From: Dactylonectria macrodidyma
Taxonomy: Eukaryota > Ascomycota > Sordariomycetes > Hypocreales > Nectriaceae
Assembly (NCBI GenBank): GCA_020744425.1
Contig: JAGMUV010000002.1
Coordinates: forward strand, 3,144,501-3,208,500
DNA length: 64,000 bases
Direction: 5' to 3'
Positions 20,650 through 32,413 of the stretch are shown here, piece by piece. Positions within the stretch are counted from its first letter, which is position 1. Each line of letters begins with the position of its first letter. A model generated the notes under the pieces. That model did not search any database. It was not told the DNA's origin and saw only the letters and a program-made list of their open reading frames with translations. The translations under genes were made by a program, and so were the position numbers.

Positions 20650-21621
20650 ATGCCAGGCTTCGACTTCTCCAACTACAACCGCAATGCGGCCCTCCATGCT
20701 CGAGGAGTACCTCTTCCCAAGGCGACCAGCACGGGTACGACCATCGTAGGATGCGTCTTCGATGGCGGTGTTGTAGTATGTCGCTCCCACCCGTTCTTCT
20801 CTGTCTATTCTACGTCAAACCCAGAGCTCCCAAGCCGTTCCCAACGACCCTTCATCTCACTACCCAGCAACGACAGCTCCCCTCACAGCTCGCCTCATAC
20901 AGCGCAGCAACACTGACACGTCCATCAACAGATCGCTGCCGATACCCGAGCCACCTCCGGCCCCATCGTCGCCGACAAGAACTGCGAGAAGCTCCACTAC
21001 ATCTCCCCCCAGATCTGGTGTGCAGGAGCCGGTACCGCCGCTGATACTGAGTTCACCACCGCCCTCATCTCCTCCCAGCTCGAACTGCACTCGCTCTCTA
21101 CCGGCCGCAAACCTCGCGTCGTCACCTGCATGACCCTCCTCAAGCAGCACCTCTTCCGGTATCAAGGCCACATTGGCGCCTACCTCGTCGTTGCCGGCTG
21201 CGACCCCACTGGCACCCACCTCTTCACCGTCCACGCACACGGCAGCACCGACAAGCTGCCCTACGTCACCATGGGCAGTGGTAGCTTGGCAGCCATGAGC
21301 GTGTTCGAGACCCAGTGGAAGCCCTCGATGACTGAGGAGGATGCTATCAAGTTGACCAGTGATGCCATCTTGGCTGGTGTCTTCAACGATTTGGGCTCCG
21401 GATCCAACGTTGACGTCGCCGTCATCACCAAGGACAAGACGACACTGAAGCGGAACTTCATCAAGCCCAACGAGAAGAGCGCCAAGCTGCAAAGTTATGC
21501 CTTCCCCAAGGGCACAACAGCGGTGCTGAACGAGAAGATTATCAAGAAGAACGATATCGGGCGTTACGTCACTGTGGAGGAGGTGCCTTTGGACGATGAG
21601 AAGATGGATGTCGACAGCTAA
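20650..21621 (+). CDS. PUP1: 20S proteasome subunit beta-2 (Pup1, beta type-7), trypsin-like site
   Basis: Two exons (20650-20775 and 20932-21621) with a 156-nt intron give 271 residues. The propeptide is removed before Thr30 of TGTTIVG, which becomes the N-terminal nucleophile. Asp17 of the mature chain lies in IAADTRAT and the catalytic Lys in DKNCEKLHY. The SGS and D residues of the active-site frame follow ([10 protein letters not shown], then GSNVDVAVI). The C-terminal arm that wraps onto beta-3 is present and ends with an acidic [11 protein letters not shown] tail. Length and motifs match beta-2. The intron falls between GGVV and IAADTR. A proteasome-associated control element was looked for upstream but not recognised. 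Confidence 0.96.
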
Positions 21622-22274
21622 AGGGGCCGGATCCGCTTGGGCTAGCACTACGTAAATGGCCAGGGCATGGCTATGTAATAACATAACACTTTCGGGCAAA
21701 TTAGACACCGGAGCACAGAATTGGTTCTCCTCTGACCTCGAGGCTTGGTTTGATGCTAGTTGCAATGATGTCCATAATTGCACCTATGATGCTTTTTACA
21801 GAGACAGTTGTTGAGTCTCGTGCTTTCCTGTACACGGCCCTTTATGCCTTTCAAAATGCCTCTATGTGCAAAGGAAGAGTACAAGAAATGAACAAGAAAA
21901 ACATACATAGCCGCGACCATCCACCATGTTGGTCCAACCCGAAAAACAAAAAGTCACCCCGTACGGTCATACGGGGGTAAATCAGCGCTATGTTCCCTCG
22001 CAATGAACACCCCACAAAACACACAAAGGCGGTTCAGTCCTAATGCTTAATTAAGTTCTTCGCTCCCCATGGCAGCTGCGTCTTGGGAAGTTGCCCGATG
22101 TGTAATGTGTAGTGTATCAAGATGTATAATGCAGTGCAATTAGCACATGTCAGGTCAACCCTCAGATGGTGGAGACCTTGGATGTGATGCGATGCCGCCG
22201 CCCCAAACTCCGATTAGATGGATATGATAGAGTTCATGATCATTATTGAAGGTGTGTTGAAGATGTTGTTGGTA
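21622..22274. other. Convergent 3' intergenic region (Pup1 / Sel1-repeat gene)
   Basis: 653 bp lie between two convergent stop codons. The region is AT-rich in places and has no ORF of interest. It should hold both 3' UTRs. Confidence 0.5.
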
Positions 22275-24605
22275 TCAGCTCTCAGCTTTTTTCAAGCCAA
22301 ACATGGTTCTGGTTCGGGACTTGCTCCGGGCCTTTTTCTTGTCTTTCTTGGCATCCGATTCGTTGTCATTGTACTTGGCCTTGTGAATCCTGCCAGGGAG
22401 ATTAGGAACTGCTTCTTCGAAAACGTCATCAACTCAACACTTACCAACTATTACCGACCATGCTCATTCCCTTAGCTTCGGCCAGCCGGTAAAATTTGGC
22501 GCTCTTCTTTAGGTTCTTCTTACAACCTATGCCTTGTGCATAGCAGAAGCCAGCCTCGGCCAGAGCATCCACATCGCCCCAATCTAGCACGTGTTAGTAT
22601 TATGGGTGGATATTCGTGACCAGATAAACTTACTACCAGCGATCTCAAAGCATCGCAATGCCAAGGACTTGTCTTGTTCAATACCCCATCCATTCATATG
22701 GCTCACGCCAAGCTCATATATGCTGAGGGCAAACTGGGCTTTCCGGGTTCGTCTTTCAACAAAATCAACGTGTTTGCCCTCTTTGACCTGATCTTCATCA
22801 TCCGCGATTTCAACGCTCGCGTACTCGGCAGCTTTCCTGAGCCACTCAACTCCCTCCTTCTGGTTTGCACGCATGCCCCATCCGTGGCGGCACGCGAGAG
22901 CATATAGGAGCATTGCGGTTGGGTCATTGAGCCTGGCAGCATATCGAAGGTGATATGTCGACTCTTTGAGTGAACCGTTCTCATGGCACTCTATTCCCTT
23001 AGCCAAGTGTTCCTCAGCAGACATCTCAGAGGCAGTAGGGGCCACTGAGCGAGGCGTGGGAGGCGGTCGTATTGTGCTAGCCGAGTCACTTGTATGTGTG
23101 GATACTGGCATTCGATCTCGACCTCTCATAGGGAAATCCTCAGATGCTCGTCCTCCGCTCACGCTAGGTGACGGCTGCAACGCATGTCCCGATGGTAAGT
23201 TTTCGGAGTGTACTTTCCTCAGTTCGGTGGATGGCCTCGGCAGAGGGCTGTGGGGGGTTAGAGCCTCATCCGCAACCACATTCGCAGACGAGCTGGATGG
23301 CCGCATAGGTGGTGATGGGGGAATATCGGTATTGATACGCCGGACATTGCTGGGAGGGACAATTGGCTGTTCCCACTGGAAGGATGCCTGCGTAGGGTGC
23401 GTCGGCAGCGAGTGTTCCATCAGTTGCTGGTCGTCCTCCGATCGTTGAATTGTCTTGCCCCGAGGCAAGGAAAACTTTGAGTAGATGTACGACGGTGCTC
23501 CCTTATCGTCTGTTTGCGAATCAAGGAAGGCCTCGCTATGCATACTCACGGGCGTGTGAGCAGTGTCGTCAGCCAGGATGAACGATGGCTGACTGTCGGA
23601 GGACGCCTGTCGGGAAGGGGAATCCATCACAGGGGTTCCAGATCGACTCATGGGTCGAGAAAAGTTGAAAGATGGCCGAGGGAGTGCGGAGGAGTCTGAG
23701 CCCACAGAAGGCGATCTGCGGAAAGAGCCAAAAGCCGGGGAAGTCATTCCGTTGGCAAAGGCAGCGCTTCCGGAAGATAGCTTTCGAGGTGGCAGGGAAT
23801 GGAACGAGCCAGACATATTACCAGAGCCTTCCTCATCAGTCGGCAACAACGGTGAAGACATTATACTAGACGATCTCCGCGGGAATAGAGCACGGGGGGG
23901 AGCCAATCCCAATTCGTCGAATGAGTGCTGCTTTTGTTTCTCGGGAGAGCCACCGATTGAGCCGTTTGGTTGATGTGAGGACGTGAAAAGAGTGTCGTCT
24001 TTCCGGGAGGGTGAGGTCTCGACTTGTCTGTCTAATTGAGATTGAGTATCGCTTTGCAACGGTGAGGGAGAGCGCTCTCTTCGGGCGTCGCCAAAGAAGG
24101 GGTCGGGTTCGGCGATCTGGGAGAGTGTAAGACGGCCTCGAGATGGGTCCCGTGGTGGGATCTCAGGGACGCTCTCATCCGGAGTAGGGGGTATCCGACT
24201 CATTCGTGGGTGCATGGACTTGGGGCGCTCGGCCTCATCGTTGAATGCATCCTCCAGCTCTGTCCTCAATCCGAGGCCCGAAGCACTGTGGTTAGGCGAT
24301 TCTCCACTATCAGATACGGAATCTTGGGACATGGAGCGAAAGTATTCGGAGCGGCCTTGGACAATCAAGGGGCTTTCGACGGTCAAAGGAGGGAGCCGAC
24401 TCATTCTATTGCCCTCCTTTGCGCTTTCTTGGAGCTGCCTAGCCAGCAGTCGACTCTGCAAGGCAAAGGCATCCAAGGGTGAGAGCTCCGGGGGTGCCTC
24501 TCCAGCGACATGGTGGCGTGGGGAGCGCAGAGGCTTGGAGATGCTGGACAGGCTTGAATACTGGGAATCGGACCGCAGGTCCAGAAGACTTGGGCGTGTC
24601 GCCAT
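22275..24605 (-). CDS. Sel1-repeat regulatory protein, Dsf2/Nif1-like
   Basis: Three exons (24605-22634, 22583-22445, 22389-22275) close in frame to 741 residues. The N-terminal about 540 residues are Ser/Pro-rich and disordered with many possible phosphorylation sites (SPSP, RSPS, RMSRIPPTP). The C-terminal about 200 residues hold three Sel1/TPR-like repeats: DPTAMLLYALACRHGWG, then ALSIYELGVSHMNGWGIEQD, then DALAEAGFCYAQGIGCKKN. A basic tail follows (KKDKKKARSKSRTR). This layout fits yeast Dsf2 and fission-yeast Nif1, an inhibitor of the mitotic kinase Nim1. The chitin-synthase activator Skt5/Chs4 also has Sel1 repeats but more of them and a CaaX end, not seen here. The start at 24605 is the first ATG; the open frame upstream lacks one. 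At the exon 1 end two in-frame donors lie 3 bp apart; the GTAAGT one is used here. The upstream gene-free DNA is unusually long. Confidence 0.8.
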
Positions 24606-25289
24606 TTTGGGTTGCTCAATGTTGCAGCCCTGGTTAATTATCGCGGGTTGTTTCCATACAGGCGACAAGTCGGTGGGGTTCGGTGTCAAGCAACAGACAA
24701 TAGATTCCACGTATGTCTTGAGAAGATGCTGGTGATTTCGCGGGTTGTTCGGCTGGTATCGTCTTGGTCACTGCGCTCGGATATGCGTTGATGGTAAATA
24801 GGCGATACGGTGTCAAGTGAGGCCCAAAGGCTATCTTGTAGAGAGCGATTTGGTGGATGAGGCGAAATAATATGACGAGAGCATCAAGGAACGAGGGTCA
24901 GGCCAAGGCCGGTGGGCATTGGTCAGTGACAGATGGTAGGCGACAGATGTCGACAGTGATAGACAGTCGGGTGGAACGAAGCCACAAGTGATCGGCGGCC
25001 GGTGAGAATATGGTGCGCTAGCTGTGTTATGCAGGCGCAGGATGAGCAACCGACGGAACCTAGAGAGAGAAAGAGCGACGTCTGGTGAGAGTGCGTTGAT
25101 GATGGATGCTGTCAAGAGCAGTCCAATGTTATGGATGCGTCAAAGGTCTCGTAGGGTGATGGGTTTGCTAGTGGTGGTGATGCGGCCGAGACGGAGTGGC
25201 AAGACGGCAAGAGGCAAAGGCGACGACGAAGTTGAGAGGTGATCGAGAGCGACGAAGGCAGTGGCGAAGGCTGCTCAGCTCAGGGACAA

Positions 25290-25312
25290 AGAGAGAGAGA
25301 GAGAGAGAGAGA
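25290..25312 (+). repeat. GA dinucleotide microsatellite
   Basis: About eleven GA units in the upstream region of the Sel1-repeat gene; on that gene's strand it is a CT tract, as often seen in fungal promoters and leaders. Confidence 0.9.
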
Positions 25313-25530
25313 AGGAAACGAATGTTGGGTGTGTATGCCGGTACGGCGTTGAGAAGAGACAAGAGAGAGCGAAGGACAGGAGGATGGAGGTAGGACAGAG
25401 ATGTCAGGGTCAAGGCAAGGTAGGATAAGGTACAGCAGGGACCTCTAGTACTGAGGGACTGTAAGGCGCTGGGCGTAGGTAGAGTGCCAGCGACAAGCGG
25501 TACCTCTAAGGTAAGCTCTGGAGGGATTCG

Positions 25531-25577
25531 GCCTTGTTTGGTTTGGAGGTTCGGCCCCAGCGCAAACCAAACAAGGC
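25531..25577. repeat. Perfect 15-bp inverted repeat with 17-nt loop
   Basis: The left arm GCCTTGTTTGGTTTG (25531-25545) and right arm CAAACCAAACAAGGC (25563-25577) are exact reverse complements around a 17-base loop. The structure could form a hairpin in RNA or a cruciform in DNA. No ORF or terminator context explains it. Confidence 0.9.
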
Positions 25578-26245
25578 AATTAATTACCTACCCTTCGGAC
25601 AGTGCAGAAGGACGATGGATTCGATGTCGAAAGAGTGGAGAGAGGGGAGGGGCCAGAATGGCCAGGATGAGACGGGCAAGATGGGCAAGACAGGCAAGGA
25701 AGATGGGATGGGGGGGAGGCAGAGTGGAAGAAGACAAGAAAGTGGGTGTGGAAAGACGCCACAGATGGGTCAGAGATGGGTCGCGCTTGGGTCACAGATG
25801 ATGGATCCAGGATGAGGCCCCCTTTCATTGGGGGGAGACCCAGAGAGAGACTGATGAGATGGAGAGAGTTGGATCAACTTCGATGTGTCCACTGTCCCCT
25901 AAAAGGTACGGACGGACGGTGGCACCTTGTTGTTTGCGGGTGCGCTACGCTAAGTACCTACGGTGGGGAGGGGGCACGTACATACTGTGCAGTAAATTCA
26001 GTAATTAGTCCAGTGTAACCTCCGAAATGCGAAGTTCCAGTGACCGAGTTAGCGTCGGGCCAGCGCCTCCAGGGGACTGACGACGTCCAACAAGGGGCAT
26101 TATTACCTTATTATCACTTGCTCATGCTGGCTCGTGGATGTGGGATGGGCCGCCCAGGCCCAGGGAGCAAGCATGTGCTTTGGTGGCACTTGTGGCTCCC
26201 ACATGTCTGCTGCTCCACCGCGTGTCTGTGCTGTGCAATGCTGAT

Positions 26246-26315
26246 ATGCGGCGCTGCAATGCGGCGCTGCAATGCGGTGCTGCTATGCGGTGCTGCTATG
26301 CGGTGCTGCTATGCG
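26246..26315 (+). repeat. 13-bp tandem repeat, about 5.4 copies
   Basis: Units start at 26246, 26259, 26272, 26285 and 26298, with a partial sixth. The first two read ATGCGGCGCTGCA and the next three ATGCGGTGCTGCT. A unit length of 13 is not a multiple of three, which argues against a coding repeat. Confidence 0.9.
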
Positions 26316-29195
26316 ACGCACCAAAAAGGCTGGTCAGGGTGGTGTCCAAAGTAGGCTCTTGGTGGGTTGGCTACACATTAATCGGGCTTGTGGAAGCATC
26401 AATGCTGACCGTTTCTCCTACTAGATCCTGCAACTATGACAGAGAACGTCCAGCTATTTACAGTATCAAGGGTTTTAGTCCGTTCCTTGTGTACTATGTA
26501 CGTGCCTAGGAATGTCAAGTTACGTAGGTAGGCAACGACGATGAGCCCGACTTTCAATTCAGGGCATCATCGCGCCGCAGTCTCCTCTACCTAGGTGGTC
26601 AGGACGGAGTACACACACCTCTTACCCACTTGTCCACACACAAGCAATTGTGTATCCGGACTAACTCCAGAGCATACGACAAAAAAGGATACGCTTGTCT
26701 CCTTTCTCCTTGGTTCCGGCTGCCCTTGAGGAGTCTCTTCCCATCCCCCAGAACCCGCCAACAGGACCGCCATCTCCCGGACCGAACTAAGAGCCTAACC
26801 TTGGCCCTTGGAGGTGGTCCCGTCCAGTGGAGACGGGGCTAGCCAGGTCAAAAAGACGAGGAGTCATGACTGTCCGCGTATGATGAGGAAAACCGGAGTA
26901 TTCGTAATTACTACGTGCGAGATAGGTATGTTGATGAACGAGAGAGTGCATCTCTGTGCCATGTGGAGCAGATACCAGGCCCGTATGAACGGACGGATAT
27001 GCACATCACCGCCCCGACTTTGTCCTTGCCCAATTGACAGGTAGAAAAACATCATCATCATAATAATAAAAGGGCGTGCCTCGTGTACATGCCTCCCAAT
27101 CGACCTATGTAGTATTTACTGACGTAGCAGCACCACCATCAGAGTCAGTGGCGTATGTCGCTGCAACCTCTCTGCAGCGAGGCGTTGGCGCAAAGGGGGA
27201 GGCGCAAACTGGGTCGGGGGGGCCTCTGTGCGTAACTTAGGTGACACAAAACAAAAACGGCCAGCTGGAAGGGGACCACTGGGGTGCATCGAAGCCTGTG
27301 GCTCCATAACTTTTTTGTGCTGTTGCGCGCGTCTTTGGATGGTGAGTGCTCTTCTCATCTCCCTAATATCTCCGCCCAAGCCCCTGGCCGTTCTGATTTG
27401 GTCTGGGTCTCGAGTTCTGGGGGAGAAAGAGAGAAAGAGGCTTCTGAAGTTCTGGCCCCCCCCGGAGCCCTTGTTTTGACTCCACCGGCTCTCAGAGTCC
27501 AAGCCTTTTCTAGGCCATGATGTGGCAGGGGATTGTGCAGCCACCAGGTCTGGGGTACATTTGGACGGTACCCATGACCACTAATTTCTCTCTGTCCCGG
27601 CGCATTGTTATTGTTGATACTACTCATTGTCACTGCTGTGTGTACGCACGGGTTATTGTTGAAGTCGTGAACAACGTTGGACGCGGTCTCTCAACAAACC
27701 TACACCTACACCAATACCAACACCAACATGCACCGGCCCTGGCAACAATGCCTTGCCCGCTTGGATCGGGCCTCGGCCGCTTTTCCTTCGTAGTGAATGC
27801 TGAGTGGTGGATGACTTTTGACAGCCCGGCCTTGCAGCAACCCCTGGTCGGCCTCAGCCGACACTCTGGGGGGGACGGACCTGACTCCTGAGGATCCTTG
27901 GATCCTCTTCTTTTGCTGGGTCTGTCAGAGGCTTGTGTTGTCGGTCGGCGAACAAGAGCGAACCTCGAGCCTCTCACAGAGCGAGCATCTCTCAACCTCG
28001 CCTCTGCGCCGCCTCCTTCCAGCTGCCCTCATGCCTGTTCGAGTCGCCTCCACCTTTTCCTTTCAGCATTCGGCGATCTTGATCCCGACACTGCTCAAAC
28101 CTGTCCGGTCTTGGTCGAGTCGCAGGTGGCGATCCAATTGTCAAGCCCTTGGCATGCAGGCAAGACGAAGACGGAAAGAAAAGTTGCCCCTGCTTGCCAG
28201 TCCGCAACCCACCTTTTAAGTGCAGTGCAGCAGGCCAACCAGAATTACAGCACATAAACGCCCCCAGCAACACTTTCAGCTCCGGCCCGCTGCCCACCCC
28301 AGAAGCCTGGGTTTTTTTTATAGCAACTCCAACAGCCACTAGCAGACATAGCACCGAGTCAATAATTGATAGGCCTGCACACATGTCGATTGAAGCAAGT
28401 GATCAGCACGATGGGACTCGGCGCGTTCAGACGTTGCGGGAGATGGTCATTGACTGCTATTCCTGTCCATTAGGCCCCCCCGTCAGGCCACCGTTGAACA
28501 GAGAAGACGCAGTCAAGCAGATAGGTAGCCAGTCCACCAAAACCAAGCCACGTTGTTTGTGAGAGGCGATCAAGTTGGCGGGGTCCCAGCAGAATCTAGA
28601 TCGAAATGGCTCCTTTCCACGACATTTGACGCGAGAGCAACAAGCGGGCCGGTAGCGATACGGGAGGTCCCCTCGATGACAGGTGCCGTCGTCATCGATG
28701 GCTCACTCCCCTAGCTCGCTTGGTTGATCTTGGAGCTACTTCGTACGCAGGTCGAGAGGTCGGCTCGCTTGGGTCGCTTCCTGGGAAAGGAGGCCCGGAG
28801 ACGTGGCCAGAGAGAAGAGCAAGAAAGCTACCAAGATACTACGTACAAGTCTGTTCCTCAACTCCGTTGGCAGCAAGTTTAGTTCGAGACAGTTCGCCCA
28901 CCCAGATTCTTCAGAGGAAGTTTCCAATATTCGTCCCATCTCACGCCCAACCAATCACGGGGCGCAAATTGGCTGCAAGACCTGTCACCATCAAACGTCA
29001 CAACAGAGCAAACCCGCTCTCCTCTCTCTCCTCTCCTGTCGCAGCTCTCCTGTTGCAAGTCTCTAGTTTCAACTGGCCCATCGGTTTCAGGCCCCTCGAA
29101 CACGTTCATCTCCTTGTCATCCATACCTCCCCGAAGCAGCACCGCCAATGAATGACACGCAAGCCGTCGCACCCTCCATCGCTGTCCCTACGCCG

Positions 29196-29213
29196 CCCCC
29201 CCCCCCCCCCCCC
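29196..29213 (+). repeat. Homopolymer run of 18 C
   Basis: An uninterrupted C tract in the gene-free region (a G tract on the other strand). Assembly length in such runs is often uncertain. Confidence 0.85.
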
Positions 29214-30033
29214 TGCTGATGGCGCTCGTACCTTGTGCCTCGCGCCGTCTTCATCGCAGGAACCAATCTGTACCTTATTCGTATCCACAACGAGCGAGCT
29301 GCTCCGTTCTCAGGAAACTGAACTCCTAGCTTCGGAGTCGATTGGTCCCAGGATTGGTCACAAGCACAAAGCTGGTGTGCACAACGACATCGTAGCTGAT
29401 TTCACAATCTCCATCTCACTGGGATCTCGCAGGTCCACCTAGCCAACCATGAGCCCGTATCTCACCACAGGAGAGCCTTCCCCATCTCCACAGTATACTG
29501 TCTGGCCCAATTGAGAAGTCAGATCTGTCCTGCGTACCGAGCATGTCGTAGTCTATGACTCTGTACTACTCATGAGTAGAACCTGTCCCATCTTCAGCAT
29601 CTCCAAGGAGCATGCGCAATTCATGTATGAGAAACCATGTATCCCTCGTTCAGGCCCGTGCAGTCTCGGGGAGCTGTTGCAGCCGGATGATTTCACCCTG
29701 CTGATCATTGCACATCTCGACTACCACCTGAGTGCCACTCCAGTGACACATGTCAAGAGAATCGCCCATCACAACTCGGTCCGTTCTTCGCGAACAGCAT
29801 GCACATCACAGCTATCAAAGCCGATCTTTTCGAGACGAGACGAAACGAGCATACCACATTGTATCAACTCCTAAAACCCCTGTCTTGATGAAAAATAACC
29901 CAGCTATTCCAAAACGCCTAGCCTATGCATGATGCAGTGGGCTGTCATGTAGTTTACAACTTTACACTTGCCCTTCCAGTTCTACATACCAATCCGCCCT
30001 CAAATCCACAAATGATTCTCCTCTTTCTCCCAT

Positions 30034-31510
30034 TTACTGATCCTTGGATCGAAGCTTCTTCAGACGCGCGGCGCCCTCAAACAGACCTCGGTCAACCGCC
30101 GCAGCTACAGTCAGAGTTCCACCGACAATGGCGCAGAGACCGGCCAGGAAACCAGTAAAGTTCTTGGTCCTCTCCTCACGATTGATGACCTTCATGGGCG
30201 AGATATCCTAGTACATGTTAGCACCGCTCTCTTGCGGGCGCGATCAAATATCGAATTTGTGACTTACATAGGAGAAGAAGACACCGGGGATACCACCGCG
30301 AGAGTGGAGACGCTCGGCGTGGCCCTCAGCGGCATCGTTGCCTCCCGCGAGACTCCTCTTATGGCTGGTAACGGAGTACTGGTGCGTCTCGAGGCTGCCA
30401 TCTTCCGAGGTGCCGTAGGATCCTAGTCGGCTCTTGTCATCCTGCAGGAGGTTGCCGAAGTTGAGGCTATCCCATCCCAGGGGCAAGTAGGAGGTGGGCA
30501 CAATTTTGACAAAGTACATGAAGTTGAAGTTGGGGTCCTTGGTCTCCTGGTGGGTGTTGTCTAGAGGGTTCAAGTGGTGGTTGGTCCAGGGTAGCGCTGC
30601 CTTGTTGCCGATGCGACGGGTAACGTCGTCGGGCAGCTGAGGTCCGAAACGCAGAGAATGAATGATGTGAGTAAAGTCGTGCGACTTGCCCTCGGGGACA
30701 TCCCAATAGTTCTTCAAGTCGTGCACGTGCATGTTGCCATTGCTGAAGCTGCGGCCAGGGGCGAGATGGAAGTTACCAACGACCTTGTTCACACGCAAAC
30801 CGCCCTCGATGCGGCAGCCTTCCTCGCGCTGGGCGTCCAGCTTCTCGGCATAGTTTTCACGCTCGCACTGCTCGACGTTCTCTCCACGGCCAAAGGCCCA
30901 TGAGGCCAGGGCGTATGCTTCTCGGACCTCCTCGCAGGTGTTACAGCAGCCGGCCTTCTTCGCGTTGGCGGGCGCGGGGGCGCCGTAGCAGCCACCGCAG
31001 TAGTTGGGGTCCAGGTGGTCGGCCGACTCGTCGTGGAGGGCGAGGCTCTTGACATCGATGACAGCACCGCCGCGGGCCTGGGATTGAAGGCGAACCTTGT
31101 TGACTCCGGCCATGACGCCGTGCTGCTGCTCGCCAGAGACATCCATGACGTCCAGGGTCAGGAGCTCACAGGGCATCTTGGGGAAGGTGATGTTGAGATG
31201 GATCTCCATTCGTTCTCCTACACGAGTCCTTTGTTAGCTACCTCTCGGGGGTTGCAATGGATTGCTTAGTGCATGTGCATGTGTGTGTGTGTGTGTGTGT
31301 GTGTGTACCTCGTCCCTTGTCAACTATCAGCTCAGGATGTATCACGACCCGGCGATAGTCTGCCCATTCTCCCCAGGCCAAGAAGATGACGACGAGCAGC
31401 GAAACAATGGTGACGACTCCGCCGCTGGTGGTTCGGATGCGCGCCTCATCCACCGTCTTGGTGAAGGCATCAAGCCTTGTGAAGCGCGACTTGGCTGTTA
31501 CGAACGACAT
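30034..31510 (-). CDS. ERV46: ER-Golgi COPII vesicle cargo receptor subunit Erv46 (ERGIC3)
   Basis: Erv46 cycles between the ER and Golgi with Erv41 and retrieves ER proteins. Three exons (31510-31309, 31217-30268, 30207-30034) give 441 residues. A first membrane span is at about residues 31-48 (VVTIVSLLVVIFLAWGEW) and a second in exon 3 near 402-424 (GFLAGLCAIVGGTLTVAAAV). Between them is a large lumenal domain. The lumenal domain carries the Erv46-specific cysteines CGGCYGA, CCNTC and later CERE...EEGC, a redox-active loop that separates Erv46 from Erv41. PNYCGGCYGAP and FSNGNMHVHDLKNYW are family hallmarks. The cytosolic tail ends in RLKKLRSKDQ. Intron 1 is 91 nt and contains a (CA)n tract just after its donor. 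The gene is divergent from the CstF-64 gene. Confidence 0.95.
31280..31306 (+). repeat. GT/CA microsatellite in ERV46 intron 1
   Basis: About thirteen GT units on the plus strand, therefore (CA)n in the ERV46 pre-mRNA. It begins two bases after the donor GT and occupies about a third of the 91-nt intron. Confidence 0.9.
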
Positions 31511-32413
31511 GATGGGGAGGGAGGTGATGGGTGTAGCAAAGAGCTATCGAGTCGGGTGTGCTCTATAGATATCTTGTTCCCGGAAGAATTCAGGTATTCG
31601 CTACGGCCCGCGAGCGGCGCGTGTCGATTACGGCGCTGGTTCGCCGGATGCGGAAAAGGGACTTGTGGTCTACACCCGGGAACGGGGACAGGTTCAGGTT
31701 CGGGTTGCAAAGAAAAGCAAAAGGAGCGGCAATCGATTGCGGTGGTTCGAGTAAGACACCATAGGGGCCGGAACTAAAACCTCGCGAAGCTGAAGACAGG
31801 TAAGAACAGAGACCAAGACGAAGGAAGTGAAAAGAGGTATGACGACGACGCAATGCAACCGTCGGCGAAAATGATTGTTTCGGACTTGTAAAAGTAGAGG
31901 CCACCTTCGCACTTCCACGTTGCCAATTGCGACGCCCGCAAGGGCCGCTGAAGCTGCAGCTAGCTCTCAGCCTTTTTGTCCAATTGCACCAATAGCCAAT
32001 AGTGGTCAAGCGCACTAATTCCACCCATTCACAAAGCCAACGCCAGGGGCCAGGGACCGGGAAATCACCGGGTTTGCGCCACACAAGTGGAGCCTGTGGC
32101 TTGAATACTGGAGCCGTGCATCAGCTTGCCTAGGTACTGCTCACCCACACGAGGCTGAGAAATTCAACCTCTCTCTCCAAGTCAATCGCCAAGCTCGAAT
32201 CTCGATACAAACCTGTAAATCTGAAAGGACATTACACCACCCCTCGAACGCCGTCTCTCCTTCGAGCATCCCTTTACAGTTATCGCATCAGGTTCACTGT
32301 TTTCTTTCTCCCCAGCGAGTCGATTATACCATACCTTCCCCTCCGCGTTCTACATCCTGCATCACGCGAACGAACCTCCGTCGCATCCCGCTCATCACGT
32401 CTCTTCGCCCAAC
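31511..32413. promoter_or_regulatory. Divergent promoter region ERV46 / CstF-64
   Basis: 903 bp separate two divergent start codons. The right part near CstF-64 is CT-rich. No additional gene is seen; the frames in it are short and show no protein family. Confidence 0.45.

Larger units (their letters stand above)
24606..30033. other. 5.4 kb region without a credible gene, upstream of the Sel1-repeat gene
   Basis: All open frames here are short, overlap on both strands and have no recognisable protein content. The stretch contains a GA microsatellite (25290-25312), a perfect 15-bp inverted repeat (25531-25577), a 13-bp tandem repeat (26246-26315), a run of 18 C (29196-29213) and scattered ACCTAGGT-like motifs. 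It lies upstream of the Sel1-repeat gene (-) and past the 3' end of Erv46 (-). A long regulatory region, a long 5' UTR or non-coding transcripts are possible. No tRNA or rRNA was recognised. Confidence 0.5.
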
